NCBI RefSeq assembly: GCF_030503435.1
Contig: NZ_JAUKPO010000013.1
Location: 1 to 64,000, forward strand
Direction of reading: 5' to 3'
Length of the DNA: 64,000 nucleotides
From: Rhodocytophaga aerolata
Lineage (GTDB): Bacteria; Bacteroidota; Bacteroidia; Cytophagales; 172606-1
Under the pieces are notes generated by a model, which saw only the letters and a program-made list of their open reading frames with translations, had not been told where the DNA came from and searched no databases. Shown in pieces: positions 35,413 through 44,957 of the stretch. Made by a program: the position numbers and the translations under genes. Numbering within the stretch: position 1 is the stretch's first letter; each line of letters starts with the position of its first letter.

Positions 35413-38274
35413 CTACTTTTGCCGGGTATTAAGCGGGGATAAGCCAGATCTGGAAGGTGCAAAAACTGAATTGCCGCCAAACTTGCGAAGGTTATAGGTA
35501 AAGCTTAGCATAACGTATGGCTGCAACACGTGGCTTTGCACGTCTTCAATATAGGTGTCGCTTGTATTGCGGACAATGCTCCGGTTCTGGTTGAGCAAGT
35601 CATATACACTTAGCTTTACTTCTCCTTGTTTTTGTTTGAAAAATTGCCTGCCAATACCCATATTCCATAGAATAAAATTCTGATTATAGGCGGCTGAGCG
35701 GCCACTGGTATTGTTGTAGGTTACTTCAGTCGTAAAAGCAAAGTGGCAGGGTAATTGGTAAAATAAATCCAGAGAGAGGGTTTTATTGAAAAACGATGTG
35801 TTTTGTGTTCTTTGTAAAGAATACCCAGCCCGCTGATAATTTATTTTTCCTGAAATACTAAAATCGAAGGCTTGGCTCAATGTTGAAGTAAGCACCACTC
35901 CCTGGCCCACTAACATGCGTTTGGCCTGATTCGCCTGGTTGTTAATAAAACTCTGCCCGGTAGTATAACTGATGGTGGAGTTAAAACTAATACTTGACTT
36001 TAGTGGCCTGATGCGCCGGCTGACCGACATAAATCCGTTTGCCTGAACATAGCTATTTGTATTGATAAAACTGGTATTTTGTAAGCCGTCAGGAGAAATA
36101 CGAGCAGCCGTGCTTATTTTGTTAAATGTCTGACTCAGATTTACTACGCCAATGGTACTGCGGGAATTACTTGGGTTAAACTGATTATACATGGCCATCA
36201 CCGTATTCATATATTCAGGTTTTAAGTCCGGATTTCCCTCCAAAATAACTAATGGATTGGTATTGTCTGGTACAGGTTGTAGCTGGGAAATGGAAGGTGC
36301 ATTGATACGGCTTCTAAAATTGATACGCAGGGTGCGGTTGCTTCCAAAGTTATAGGTAAACAATGCATTAGGCAGCAGATTTACATAGTGTTTACTCAGG
36401 GAATTTTCTTTAGAAAGATTACGTGAATCTACATCTGTTTTTTGCAGGTCAAGCCCAAGAGCATATGTGTATTTTAGTCTACGGGTTTGTAACGCCACAC
36501 CGCCTCGTTGCGTCATAAAGCCATTAGAAAAACGGTTACTGAGTTGATCATTAACCTGATCATAGTTACCAGATAATTCCGAATAGTCGTTTACATCTTT
36601 AGTATTCGTAGAGGTGTTGTTGCCAACTACATAATGAAATTCCAACGTTTTGCGAATGGAAAGCGGCTCAGTATAGGATACATTGACTGTATTACTCACA
36701 GATGTAGATGCTTGATTTGCTTTCTGATTAAATGATCTGCCAATTGCTTGTCCTGGTGATGCGTTGAAAAAAAGATTTTCTGACTTGTTTATTCCATCTC
36801 TGTCCTGATTATTTACTACGGTCTGCAGATTCAATGAAAATGTACGCCCTTTTTTTCGGAATTTATGCTTGTAGAGGAGGTTGTTGGTCCCATAGATGCC
36901 AACGCCATTTGCCTGATTTTGTAGGTCGCTTTGATTCAACGGAAGATTATCCGATGTAAAAGCCCGGGAATGGCTAAAATTTGTAAACTTGGCCTGTTGC
37001 CAGGTAAAACCAGGCGTAATACGGATGGAATTAAGGGAATCTATTTGGTAATCTACACGCAGATTCAGACGATGACCAGTCGTTACATTGTCAGACTGAT
37101 TTTCCTGGTGATTGAGAAAAGAGGTATCTGGTAGCATTGTTTGCCGTACGCTTGTTTGTTTGGTAGCAACAGCAGACCGGTTTAAAAAGTAGCTGCCCGT
37201 AATGTCTATTTTTTTCCCCCAGGTATCTCTAAAATTCAGACCGCCAGCCCACGATTCTGTAATAGCATTTGCATTTGCGCCATTATTTCCTCCACCATTA
37301 AAGCGGCCGCCAGGCATCACCGATACTGTTTCACCCATACCCCCAGGTGTATCGCCACCTCCATAAAAGCCATTCTGGCTGCTATTGGAAGCAGCACCAA
37401 AGTTGAACATATCCTGAATAGTAAATCCCTGCTGATTAATATTGTTGGCTAAGCCAATAAGTGAAACTTGCTGCTTGTCATTAAACCGGTTTACATTTAG
37501 TTTTCCCTGGTAACGGGATTTTGTACCAATACCCAGACTGTTTTGTCCAAATACGCCTTTCCGTTTGTCCTTTTTCGTTGTCAGATTAATTGTTTTTTCA
37601 CGGCTCCCATCATCAAACCCAGAGAAAGACGACTGATCAGATTGCTGGTTAAATACCTGTATATTTTCAATAATCTCTGCCGGAAGATTCCGGGTAGCTA
37701 CTTTTGGGTCGTCTCCAAAAAAAGGCTTTCCGTCTACTAGAATACGTTTAACTTCTTCACCCTGTGCGGTAACTGTGCCATCGCGGCTAACTTCTATGCC
37801 GGGAAGTTTTTTCAACAACTCTTCAACCTGTGCATTAGGTTTCGTTTTAAACGAGCCTGCATTAAATTCAACTGTATCACTTTTAATAATAATGGGGGCT
37901 CTCTCTTGCAAAACCGTTACTTCTCTTAATTCAATAGAAGTCTGCACTAGTAAAAGATTGTTCAAGTCAACAAGTGGGTTATCTGGCGTTAGGGTTACCA
38001 GGGTTGAGCTATTTTTATACCCGAGAAAAGTGATTAACAGCCGGTACTGACCGAAAGGGATTTTTGTAAACGAAAAATTCCCTTCACCCCCTGTGATGGT
38101 ATAGGTAACAAAGGAAGAATCTTTGGCTTGGAGTAGCGAAACCGCTGCTTCCCGTACAGCTTGCCTGGTGGTAGAGTCAATAACGGTACCTTGAATTGTT
38201 CCTGTGCCAACTGATTGAGCAAACAGCAAAGCAGAGGTAAAATAACACCATAGGAATAGAAGGCCGCATCTCAT
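35413..38274 (-). CDS. Outer-membrane beta-barrel protein with carboxypeptidase-regulatory domain (TonB-receptor-like)
   Basis: The 953-residue protein has a signal peptide (cut near LLFAQS), a carboxypeptidase-regulatory-like domain (about 24-105; TIQGTVIDSTTRQAVREAAV), and a short plug-like domain (ELLKKLPGIEVSRDGTVTAQGEEVKRILVDGKPFFGDD). A large barrel of the outer-membrane-protein family 3 type follows, with PNALFTYNFGSNRTLRINFRS. Such proteins are found across Bacteroidota next to GLPGLI proteins and two-component systems, with unknown cargo. It lies 93 nt downstream of the GLPGLI gene and is probably co-transcribed. A 9-bp hairpin (38330-38338 with 38349-38357) separates the two. Confidence 0.9.
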   Translation of the reverse strand: MRCGLLFLWCYFTSALLFAQSVGTGTIQGTVIDSTTRQAVREAAVSLLQAKDSSFVTYTITGGEGNFSFTKIPFGQYRLLITFLGYKNSSTLVTLTPDNPLVDLNNLLLVQTSIELREVTVLQERAPIIIKSDTVEFNAGSFKTKPNAQVEELLKKLPGIEVSRDGTVTAQGEEVKRILVDGKPFFGDDPKVATRNLPAEIIENIQVFNQQSDQSSFSGFDDGSREKTINLTTKKDKRKGVFGQNSLGIGTKSRYQGKLNVNRFNDKQQVSLIGLANNINQQGFTIQDMFNFGAASNSSQNGFYGGGDTPGGMGETVSVMPGGRFNGGGNNGANANAITESWAGGLNFRDTWGKKIDITGSYFLNRSAVATKQTSVRQTMLPDTSFLNHQENQSDNVTTGHRLNLRVDYQIDSLNSIRITPGFTWQQAKFTNFSHSRAFTSDNLPLNQSDLQNQANGVGIYGTNNLLYKHKFRKKGRTFSLNLQTVVNNQDRDGINKSENLFFNASPGQAIGRSFNQKANQASTSVSNTVNVSYTEPLSIRKTLEFHYVVGNNTSTNTKDVNDYSELSGNYDQVNDQLSNRFSNGFMTQRGGVALQTRRLKYTYALGLDLQKTDVDSRNLSKENSLSKHYVNLLPNALFTYNFGSNRTLRINFRSRINAPSISQLQPVPDNTNPLVILEGNPDLKPEYMNTVMAMYNQFNPSNSRSTIGVVNLSQTFNKISTAARISPDGLQNTSFINTNSYVQANGFMSVSRRIRPLKSSISFNSTISYTTGQSFINNQANQAKRMLVGQGVVLTSTLSQAFDFSISGKINYQRAGYSLQRTQNTSFFNKTLSLDLFYQLPCHFAFTTEVTYNNTSGRSAAYNQNFILWNMGIGRQFFKQKQGEVKLSVYDLLNQNRSIVRNTSDTYIEDVQSHVLQPYVMLSFTYNLRKFGGNSVFAPSRSGLSPLNTRQK

Positions 38275-38367
38275 AGGAGTGGAAGCAAAGGTGAAAAGGT
38301 AGGTGGGGGTTTTGTAATACAGGAATGGAGCAGGAATGCAGCTAACTACATTCCTGCCAACAAATAG

Positions 38368-39171
38368 TTAATTACCTCCAGGCAAGCCGCCGGAGAACAT
38401 TTTTTGGCGGAAATCGGCCATTGCTTTGTTGCGTACATCTTCGTATTGATCAGCAGGGAGTACCTGGGCATCGGATGAAAATGAGAGTTTACGTTCAGGA
38501 ATTGATTTGTTTTCTACTTTGGTAGCTTTAAAAGCTTCGCCTGAACCTTCTATTTCCAGTACTACTCCCTTTTCCGGAGCAAGTCCATTGATAGGAGAAT
38601 AGGTAAAGGGTAAATCCGTGGTATACCAGATCGTATAGGTTTCGCCTTTCCAGGGACAGGTAGCTTTTTTGCAGGTATATCCGGCAATTTTCTTGGTTTT
38701 TCCGGCTTCCTGCCAACCCGCAGTCTTTTTAAAGGGTTCTTCAGTCCGGTACGTCTGTACCTGAGCATCTTTTTTGATCTCCAGCAAACGAATGTATTTC
38801 TGAGTACCTAAATCTATGTAGGTGTTTTCAGTAAAAGGTGGTTCTACTTTAATGGTTTCCCGGGTAGCCGGCCCTCCAGGGCCGCCTTCAAATCGCCGGA
38901 TTACCGGCCCAGAATTTTCCCGGATTTCTTTTGCTGCATTTTTGTCAAATACTAATTGTTGCGAGAAATTTACCACATCTGGCAAATCTGGTGGTGCATC
39001 TGGGCTGCCTGGTTGCACAACATCACCATTGATTACCACTCTGATTTGTGAAGGATCTAGTTTGCGCATTCCTTCATACGTTATGATGCCAGAGGTAGTT
39101 TGAGCAAATAGGGGAGTGCCCAGGCTGACAATTATCAGCATGAGCCATAAGCATGTGCTTGTTTGTTTCAT
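38368..39171 (-). CDS. GLPGLI family exported protein
   Basis: The 267-residue protein has a signal peptide (about 1-24, cut near LFAQT) and a body typical of the GLPGLI family. Features are GIITYEGMRKLD near the start, KKIAGYTCKKATCPWKGETYTIWYTTDLP in the middle, and YSPINGLAPEKGVVLEIE, which holds the degenerate family hallmark (Gly-Leu then a Val/Leu/Glu strand). Its function is unknown. Family members typically accompany an outer-membrane barrel like the one encoded downstream. A histidine kinase/response regulator pair is encoded divergently, and tandem repeats in the gap suggest the regulator controls this gene. The Gly/Pro-rich FEGGPGGPATRE segment may be a loop. Confidence 0.85.
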   Translation of the reverse strand: MKQTSTCLWLMLIIVSLGTPLFAQTTSGIITYEGMRKLDPSQIRVVINGDVVQPGSPDAPPDLPDVVNFSQQLVFDKNAAKEIRENSGPVIRRFEGGPGGPATRETIKVEPPFTENTYIDLGTQKYIRLLEIKKDAQVQTYRTEEPFKKTAGWQEAGKTKKIAGYTCKKATCPWKGETYTIWYTTDLPFTYSPINGLAPEKGVVLEIEGSGEAFKATKVENKSIPERKLSFSSDAQVLPADQYEDVRNKAMADFRQKMFSGGLPGGN

Positions 39172-39256
39172 AGGAATAGAGGTTAAACTTTATGAGATAA
39201 GGTGGATACTTGGCAATGCGTAGTAAGGCAAAGGTGAAAAGTTTTTTTTACCTAGG

Positions 39257-39296
39257 TGGTTAAGTACTGTTATCTAGTGTTAAATAGTGTTAAGGC
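39257..39296. promoter_or_regulatory. Four-unit, 10-bp tandem repeat, probable OmpR-type response-regulator box
   Basis: Four consecutive 10-bp units each carry the core GTTA(A/T). Cores start at about 39259, 39269, 39279 and 39289, and the last two units share GTGTTAA exactly. OmpR/PhoB-family regulators bind such head-to-tail repeats with 10-11-bp spacing. The array lies between the divergent GLPGLI gene and the histidine kinase gene, whose operon encodes an OmpR-type regulator. A TATATTTA element (39322-39329) fits a -7 box for the kinase gene. Control of both directions by the adjacent regulator is inferred. Confidence 0.6.
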
Positions 39297-39347
39297 CTTC
39301 AAAAAGCTGCACGAAGGATAGTATATTTACTTTACAGCTTATAAAAC

Positions 39348-40826
39348 ATGAAACGCCGGATACGCTCCATCTTCATTTTGATGACTGCTTGCATACTGGG
39401 AATTAATATTTTCCAGGGCTACTGGCTGTATACTACCTATAGGTTGCAGCATCAGCAGTTTACCCGCACGGCTATGGAAACCTTACTGGTATCATTGCAA
39501 AAAAGGCAGGAAATGGATGCAGATAAACTTTTTGCCCATGGACAATCAGCTTCCGGACGTCCCAGAACGATTTACAGAGAATTGGGTGAAAGGCGGCCAG
39601 GATCAAATGTACGTATCATCTATGAACGGGTGGATAGTACCCAAAAAGAGTTAGCCCAGACACCTACTGATATTCGGGAAACCAGAGATGTGCTCAGGTT
39701 CCGGCAAGAATTGGCTCCTCCCCTAAACATGGAGCTTGTTCCGGCAGATACACTTGCCAGACGTATTTCTAATAGAATAATTGTTAACTGGACAAGCAAT
39801 TCAGTGGTTAACTTGCCAGAAATGGATTCTACGTTCAACGCAGAGCTTCAATTACGGGGCATGGAGGCCACTTTTAAACTTGATACTATCCATCCGGTAA
39901 CTAATTCTTATGGGAATCCGGAGTTTGTCAGCCAGGCTGCCGCTGCCTTTCCAGTGCAATTACAACCAGTGCTGGTTAATCCAATTCACCAGGTATACCT
40001 GCAAGCTTCTTTTAAAAAGCCTTTTCCTTATATTCTCAAGAAAATGGGCTGGCTATTAGTGGGTTCAGTGTTGCTGCTGGTGCTTACTACTGGGTGTTTC
40101 CTGTATATGCTTTCTACCATACTTCAGCAAAAAAGGCTTTCGGAGGTAAAAAATGATTTTATTAATAACATGACACATGAGCTGAAAACCCCACTTGCCA
40201 CCGTATCAGCAGCTGTAGAAGGTATGTTATCTTTTGGTGCCCTTCAAGATACGCAGAAGGCCCAGCGGTACCTTACCATCTCTAAAAATGAATTGCAACG
40301 GCTCTCCGATTTGGTGGAGAAAGTATTGAATATTGCGGTAGAAGAAAAAAAGGAATTTGAATTACTCCCCGAACCGCTGTTTCCCTCTATCCTGATTAAA
40401 GAAATTGTGTCTCAATACCAGTTAAAGGCCGCCAAGCCCATCCACTTTGTCATGGACTTACCGGAGGAAGAAGACACTGTAATTCTTGACAAGGTGCATC
40501 TGGGAAACACCATAACGAATCTTATAGATAATGCGATTAAGTATTCCTATGAACAAGTTACCATTCATATCAGCAGCCGGAAGGCGCATACCGCCTGGTG
40601 TTTATCGGTGAAAGATAGTGGCATTGGCATTCCCAAAAGCTACCAGAAAGCTATTTTTGATAGGTTCTTCCGGGTTCCAACCGGTGATCTGCATCAGGTA
40701 AAGGGATTTGGTCTGGGTTTGTCGTATGTCAAACAAGTGGTGGAAAAACATGGGGGGTATGTTGAAGTGCACAGTGAGCCTACTCAGGGCAGTGAATTTG
40801 TGCTTTGGTTCCCACTAGGCAACTGA
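39348..40826 (+). CDS. Sensor histidine kinase
   Basis: The 492-residue protein has membrane helices at about 7-27 and 228-252 that flank a periplasmic sensor domain of roughly 200 residues. I do not recognise the sensor family. The HisKA domain has NNMTHELKTPLATVSAA with the phosphoacceptor His. The ATPase domain has the N box NTITNLIDNAIKYS, G1 box VKDSGIGIP and G2 box GFGLGLSYVKQVV. No HAMP or PAS domain is visible. The response regulator gene follows after 25 nt. It faces away from the GLPGLI and barrel genes, which the pair probably controls. Confidence 0.94.
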   Translation: MKRRIRSIFILMTACILGINIFQGYWLYTTYRLQHQQFTRTAMETLLVSLQKRQEMDADKLFAHGQSASGRPRTIYRELGERRPGSNVRIIYERVDSTQKELAQTPTDIRETRDVLRFRQELAPPLNMELVPADTLARRISNRIIVNWTSNSVVNLPEMDSTFNAELQLRGMEATFKLDTIHPVTNSYGNPEFVSQAAAAFPVQLQPVLVNPIHQVYLQASFKKPFPYILKKMGWLLVGSVLLLVLTTGCFLYMLSTILQQKRLSEVKNDFINNMTHELKTPLATVSAAVEGMLSFGALQDTQKAQRYLTISKNELQRLSDLVEKVLNIAVEEKKEFELLPEPLFPSILIKEIVSQYQLKAAKPIHFVMDLPEEEDTVILDKVHLGNTITNLIDNAIKYSYEQVTIHISSRKAHTAWCLSVKDSGIGIPKSYQKAIFDRFFRVPTGDLHQVKGFGLGLSYVKQVVEKHGGYVEVHSEPTQGSEFVLWFPLGN

Positions 40827-40851
40827 ATTCAAGTTTTATAGCAAATAACCT

Positions 40852-41529
40852 ATGGCGAATGTATTACTGGTAGAAGATGAAGTGTTTCTCGGGCAGATAG
40901 TTAAGGATAGTCTGGAGGTAAGAGGCTTTCAGGTGCAACATGCAACCGATGGAATGCAGGGCTTAACTTTTTTTGCTCAACAAAAACCTGATGTAGTAGT
41001 ACTGGATGTGATGATGCCACAGCTGGATGGGTTTTCTCTGGCCCAAAAAATCCGGGAACAGAATGCCTTCGTTCCTATCATTTTCCTTACTGCCCGTTCA
41101 CAAACCGTAGATGTAGTAAAAGGCTTTGAACTTGGAGGCAATGATTATCTTAAAAAGCCATTCAGCATGGACGAACTGATTGTCCGGATAAAAGCGTTGC
41201 TGAACCGCCAATCTGGCATTCCTTGTCCTGAACCAGAATCTTACTCTATTGGTCAGTATGTATTTGATTATCCTAAACAGAAACTCCTTTTCAAAACCCA
41301 GGAATGTGCTTTATCTTATAAAGAGTCAGAGTTATTAAAACGGCTTTATCAGAACAGAAACCAGGTACTGGAACGCACTGCTGTATTGCTGGAACTCTGG
41401 GGAGACGATAGTTTTTTTAATGGCCGCAGTCTGGATGTATTTATCACCCGCCTCCGCCATCACCTGAAACAAGATCCTAAAATTCAGATTGTAAATATCC
41501 GGGGTATTGGCTACAAATTAATTATATGA
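40852..41529 (+). CDS. OmpR-family response regulator
   Basis: The 225-residue protein has a receiver domain (1-120) with the acidic pair in LLVEDEV, the phosphorylated Asp in VVVLDVMMPQLDGF (near residue 52), Thr in FLTARS and Lys in DYLKKPF. The C-terminal winged helix (about 130-225) ends with SLDVFITRLRHHLKQDP and IRGIGYKLII, the classic OmpR/PhoB form. It is co-transcribed with the histidine kinase gene. Likely targets are the repeat box at 39257-39296 and possibly its own operon. Confidence 0.95.
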   Translation: MANVLLVEDEVFLGQIVKDSLEVRGFQVQHATDGMQGLTFFAQQKPDVVVLDVMMPQLDGFSLAQKIREQNAFVPIIFLTARSQTVDVVKGFELGGNDYLKKPFSMDELIVRIKALLNRQSGIPCPEPESYSIGQYVFDYPKQKLLFKTQECALSYKESELLKRLYQNRNQVLERTAVLLELWGDDSFFNGRSLDVFITRLRHHLKQDPKIQIVNIRGIGYKLII

Positions 41530-41622
41530 GTAACTAAGGAATACCTATGCGTATTATGCTATCCAGATTACATTTGTTATGAAGTAACATTATATGAACT
41601 GCCCTGTACAATATGCTACAGG

Positions 41623-43797
41623 TTACAGATTCCACCAATACGTTAACTTAAGCACCAAAGCCCGGTTTTTCACTGCAAAAGGAGCAGGCAGATAGTTGTC
41701 GGTATAAACAATAAACAAGTCGGACGCAGGCTTGTACCGCCACTGCAACCTTGTATTTACATTGACATTTTTTATTTGCTCATTGTACTGCAAAAAGGCT
41801 GTAAAGAACAGTGTATTAGTCATGGTTACATCCAGGCGCGGCCCAACCAACCAGAAATCAGTGCGGCCCCAGGTTTCAGGCAAATTAATATCATCGTAAC
41901 TAGAACTAACAGAAAGGCTTACATAAGGTTGAAACCGGTAGCCTATTTCTCCAGTGATATTGAGACGGGTACCGTTAGCATAATATCCCCCATATCTAGT
42001 TCTAAAAGCATACGTAAATAGACTTTGTGGCTTGGAAATAAATTCAGTTCCCCAAGAGTTCCAGCTATGTCTAGAGAATAGAGCAAGACTATCCTTACCT
42101 GATCTAGTTGGATCAAATAATTCGAAAATTTGCACATAATCGTGTGCAACCCAGGCACCTAACACACTCTGATCGCGGAAAGTTATAGAGTAAAGTAAAT
42201 AATTTTCGTTATCAGTAGCTCGAAATGAAGTATTAAAGAAATTGGTAGAGTTCAAGGTAGGACCATGGCTAAGAATTTTGGTGCCTTTAGGAAAGAATAA
42301 ATGTTTGATTTGTGTATTCAATTTCATGTATCCGCGGCGGGGAACATAGCCCACTTCCGGATTAAAATTTTTCCCCACATATTCATACTGGGCTCCTATA
42401 TTCCATCTTTTACCAGCGTACAACAAGTTGCCGGCATATACCATATCCTCACCGGAAACACCTGGGCTGAACGATTTTAAAACCATGGCTTTGCCAGTCC
42501 AGACATTATTGGATGAAGCCAGATTATATTCAAACCCAACATTGCGGTTGTATCTCGAATACCTAGGTTTGGTAATATCTGCTATAGGCTCGTAGTTGAT
42601 AGATTCTTTGTTGATAATGATTGCGCCGATATTGGAACGGCTGAAAATCCGTCTCTGCAATGCTACTACGGCAAAATTTTGTGTCGGAAGGTTGAGTTCA
42701 TCCACTGCTCCGGTTTGCATATCCATAACACCCAGCCGCCAGTTTTTATCAAGCTTGCCACTTAACCTGGCCCCAAAATGAATAGGGGTGCCGAGGCCAA
42801 TGCGCCGGGAGAAAAAAGGACGTAAATTTTGATAGCCGAAATTGGTAAACAAATCGCCGTTTTCTATAAAGAATTGCCTGCGTTCAGGAAAAAACAGCTC
42901 AAAACGGTCCAGGTTGGTTACTTGCCTGTCTACATCTACCTGCGAAAAATCAGGGTTTACAGTTAGATCCAGGTTAAGAGAAGATGTTACGGCAATTTTG
43001 GCGTCTACGCCTACATCCCGACGGAAAGTATTTTTAGTATCAACCGCATAATTTTTAGTAACGCCGGCTAACGCATAGGGTATAATAGAAACATTAGCAC
43101 CGGCAGCAGGAGGGGGCTGATCCCAGTTCAATATACCAGAATACGCCAGAGAAGCTGTTGGAAACTGCCTGGGTACCGGGGCCCAGCTTGATTTTTCTGT
43201 TGTTTTCAGGTCCAACCGGCTGAAGTTTATTCCCCATTTGGTAATGCCTTTTTTGTATCGGATGGTTTTAAATGGAATGGCCATTTCAAAAATCCATTTA
43301 TCCTCATAGTTTTTTACAACAGACGTCCATTTATTGTCCCAGCTCAAGTCTACTTTGCCTCCTTCATACATGAGGCCATCCCACTGAGCACCGGCGGCAT
43401 TCGCCCCAAACGAGAAACCATTCGTCTGATCGTCAAATGGGTCCATGAATAGCAGGAAATTATCATTCTTTCCAAAGGCAAAATCCCTTCTGAGCGACTC
43501 TACCATATACCTACCTGGCAAGGCATGGTAACAAATGGCAATCAGGTAAAGATTGTGGTCGTCATAGGTCATTTTTACATCGGTACGGACCTTGGCAGAA
43601 CTGGTATCCATGGGAAGAACCATATAAAAATCGGTAGCAACCTGGGCTTCCTGCCATCCCGGTTCATCCATAATCCCATCAATTTCCATTGGTTGGGTAG
43701 TCCGCTGTATGTTCAGCTGATAGGCTTCATTTTTTTTCTGGGCAAAAATCGATAGGCTTAAAAGAAAAAAAAGGATACTAAGTATATATTTTCTCAA
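41623..43797 (-). CDS. DUF5916 protein with N-terminal CBM9-like domain
   Basis: The 724-residue protein has a signal peptide (about 1-19, cut near SIFAQK). A carbohydrate-binding family 9-like sandwich follows (about 30-225; MEIDGIMDEPGWQEA, then DDHNLYLIAICY and KWIFEMAIPFKTIRY). The rest is a long beta-rich region typical of DUF5916, containing RFELFFPERRQFFIENGDLF and ending in NRALVLKLTYWWNL. The alternating pattern and final Trp suggest an outer-membrane barrel. The function of this family is not established. It converges on the two-component genes and seems monocistronic. Confidence 0.88.
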   Translation of the reverse strand: MRKYILSILFFLLSLSIFAQKKNEAYQLNIQRTTQPMEIDGIMDEPGWQEAQVATDFYMVLPMDTSSAKVRTDVKMTYDDHNLYLIAICYHALPGRYMVESLRRDFAFGKNDNFLLFMDPFDDQTNGFSFGANAAGAQWDGLMYEGGKVDLSWDNKWTSVVKNYEDKWIFEMAIPFKTIRYKKGITKWGINFSRLDLKTTEKSSWAPVPRQFPTASLAYSGILNWDQPPPAAGANVSIIPYALAGVTKNYAVDTKNTFRRDVGVDAKIAVTSSLNLDLTVNPDFSQVDVDRQVTNLDRFELFFPERRQFFIENGDLFTNFGYQNLRPFFSRRIGLGTPIHFGARLSGKLDKNWRLGVMDMQTGAVDELNLPTQNFAVVALQRRIFSRSNIGAIIINKESINYEPIADITKPRYSRYNRNVGFEYNLASSNNVWTGKAMVLKSFSPGVSGEDMVYAGNLLYAGKRWNIGAQYEYVGKNFNPEVGYVPRRGYMKLNTQIKHLFFPKGTKILSHGPTLNSTNFFNTSFRATDNENYLLYSITFRDQSVLGAWVAHDYVQIFELFDPTRSGKDSLALFSRHSWNSWGTEFISKPQSLFTYAFRTRYGGYYANGTRLNITGEIGYRFQPYVSLSVSSSYDDINLPETWGRTDFWLVGPRLDVTMTNTLFFTAFLQYNEQIKNVNVNTRLQWRYKPASDLFIVYTDNYLPAPFAVKNRALVLKLTYWWNL

Positions 43798-43989
43798 AGG
43801 GCAACAACTAGTTTGACGTAAAAAATTAACTGGAAGGGAATAATGCTATTTCTTCTATTGTTTATACAAATGTATTAAGACTCAAGGAATTTATAGGCTT
43901 TTACGAAGGCTCATTTTATTTGTCAAGCTTGAAGAGCAGAAAAATAATTCAGTAATTTGTTACTCCACCCAGCTATGTGTATAGTAGGA

Positions 43990-44790
43990 TTATCTCCCCA
44001 ATTCCACCGAACGTTTAAATGCACCAAAAAGACCATCCATAATTTCAGTCTCCAGGTTATGTCCGTTAAATACATTGAAAGCAGCCTCTGTGGTACCTCC
44101 CCGGGATGCAACCCGTTTCATGAGTTCCTCACAGGTAAGCCCATTTCTGTTCTGCAAGTGTACCGATCCCATAAATGTCTGGTTGACGAGCAGTTCCGCC
44201 TGTGCAGGTGTAAAACCTAACTCTACACCGGCTTTGATCATCGCATTCATAAAATAATAAACATAAGCCGGACCACTGCCAGATACAGCGGTAGCAGCAT
44301 CTATCAACTTTTCCTCCTCTACATATAATGATTTGCCTGTGGCATTCAGCAAGTTTTGGATAATAAATAATTCTTTGCGTGACAAATCAGGGCTACAACT
44401 GAATACGGTCATGCCCATGCCAATCTGGGCAGGAAGGTTAGGCATGGCCCGGACTACCTTTGGGACACTTAATGTGGAGGATAGCGTAGCCAAACTTACC
44501 CCGGCCATAATAGATAACATGATTTGCTCGGCATGAATAAAGGGGAGGATAGCTGGATACAAAGCTGTATAATCCTGTGGTTTTACGGCAATTACCACAA
44601 TATCGGCCTCACCAATGAAATCACCAGGTTGCTGGTGAATATTGTTTTGGAGTAGTTCAGGAAATTGTTTCTGAGATACAGGATACTTTTCCAGAATAAA
44701 AAGTTCTTCAGGGGTGGCAAAATGAGAAGCCAGGAAGCTTTTTGCATACGTGCCTCCCATATTTCCGGCTCCAATGATTAGTATATTCAT
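43990..44790 (-). CDS. proC: Pyrroline-5-carboxylate reductase
   Basis: The last step of proline synthesis reduces 1-pyrroline-5-carboxylate with NAD(P)H. The 266-residue length is normal. The Rossmann motif ILIIGAGNMGGTYAKSF is at the start. IVVIAVKPQD and VRAMPNLPAQIGMGMTVF follow. The C-terminal domain has DAATAVSGSGPAYVYYF and the family signature near VASRGGTTEAAFNVFNGH. It stands alone between the DUF5916 gene and a small secreted-protein gene, so the rest of proline synthesis must be encoded elsewhere. Confidence 0.95.
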   Translation of the reverse strand: MNILIIGAGNMGGTYAKSFLASHFATPEELFILEKYPVSQKQFPELLQNNIHQQPGDFIGEADIVVIAVKPQDYTALYPAILPFIHAEQIMLSIMAGVSLATLSSTLSVPKVVRAMPNLPAQIGMGMTVFSCSPDLSRKELFIIQNLLNATGKSLYVEEEKLIDAATAVSGSGPAYVYYFMNAMIKAGVELGFTPAQAELLVNQTFMGSVHLQNRNGLTCEELMKRVASRGGTTEAAFNVFNGHNLETEIMDGLFGAFKRSVELGR

Positions 44791-44871
44791 AGGTGTTTAG
44801 GCAAAAGGCGAATGTATACATCCGCTTCTGTTGAAACAATAAAAAAGAGAATATTTTTTGGAATAAAAGGT

Positions 44872-44897
44872 AAAAGGCATCCTATGGGATGCCTTTT
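44872..44897 (-). terminator. Terminator after the small secreted-protein gene
   Basis: An 11-bp perfect stem AAAAGGCATCC/GGATGCCTTTT (44872-44882 with 44887-44897) with a 4-nt loop lies 60 nt past the stop of the 44958-45326 gene. It should insulate that gene from proC. Confidence 0.85.
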
Positions 44898-44957
44898 CTA
44901 TACAAAACCTGCCAAAAAATGCCAGAGGCTAGCAGGAAATAATTTTATGTCAATCAC

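Noticed and set aside
41603-41622. 6-bp hairpin CCTGTA/TACAGG between the response regulator and DUF5916 genes
   Set aside because: The stem is short, the loop long and there is no T-run, so a terminator cannot be claimed.
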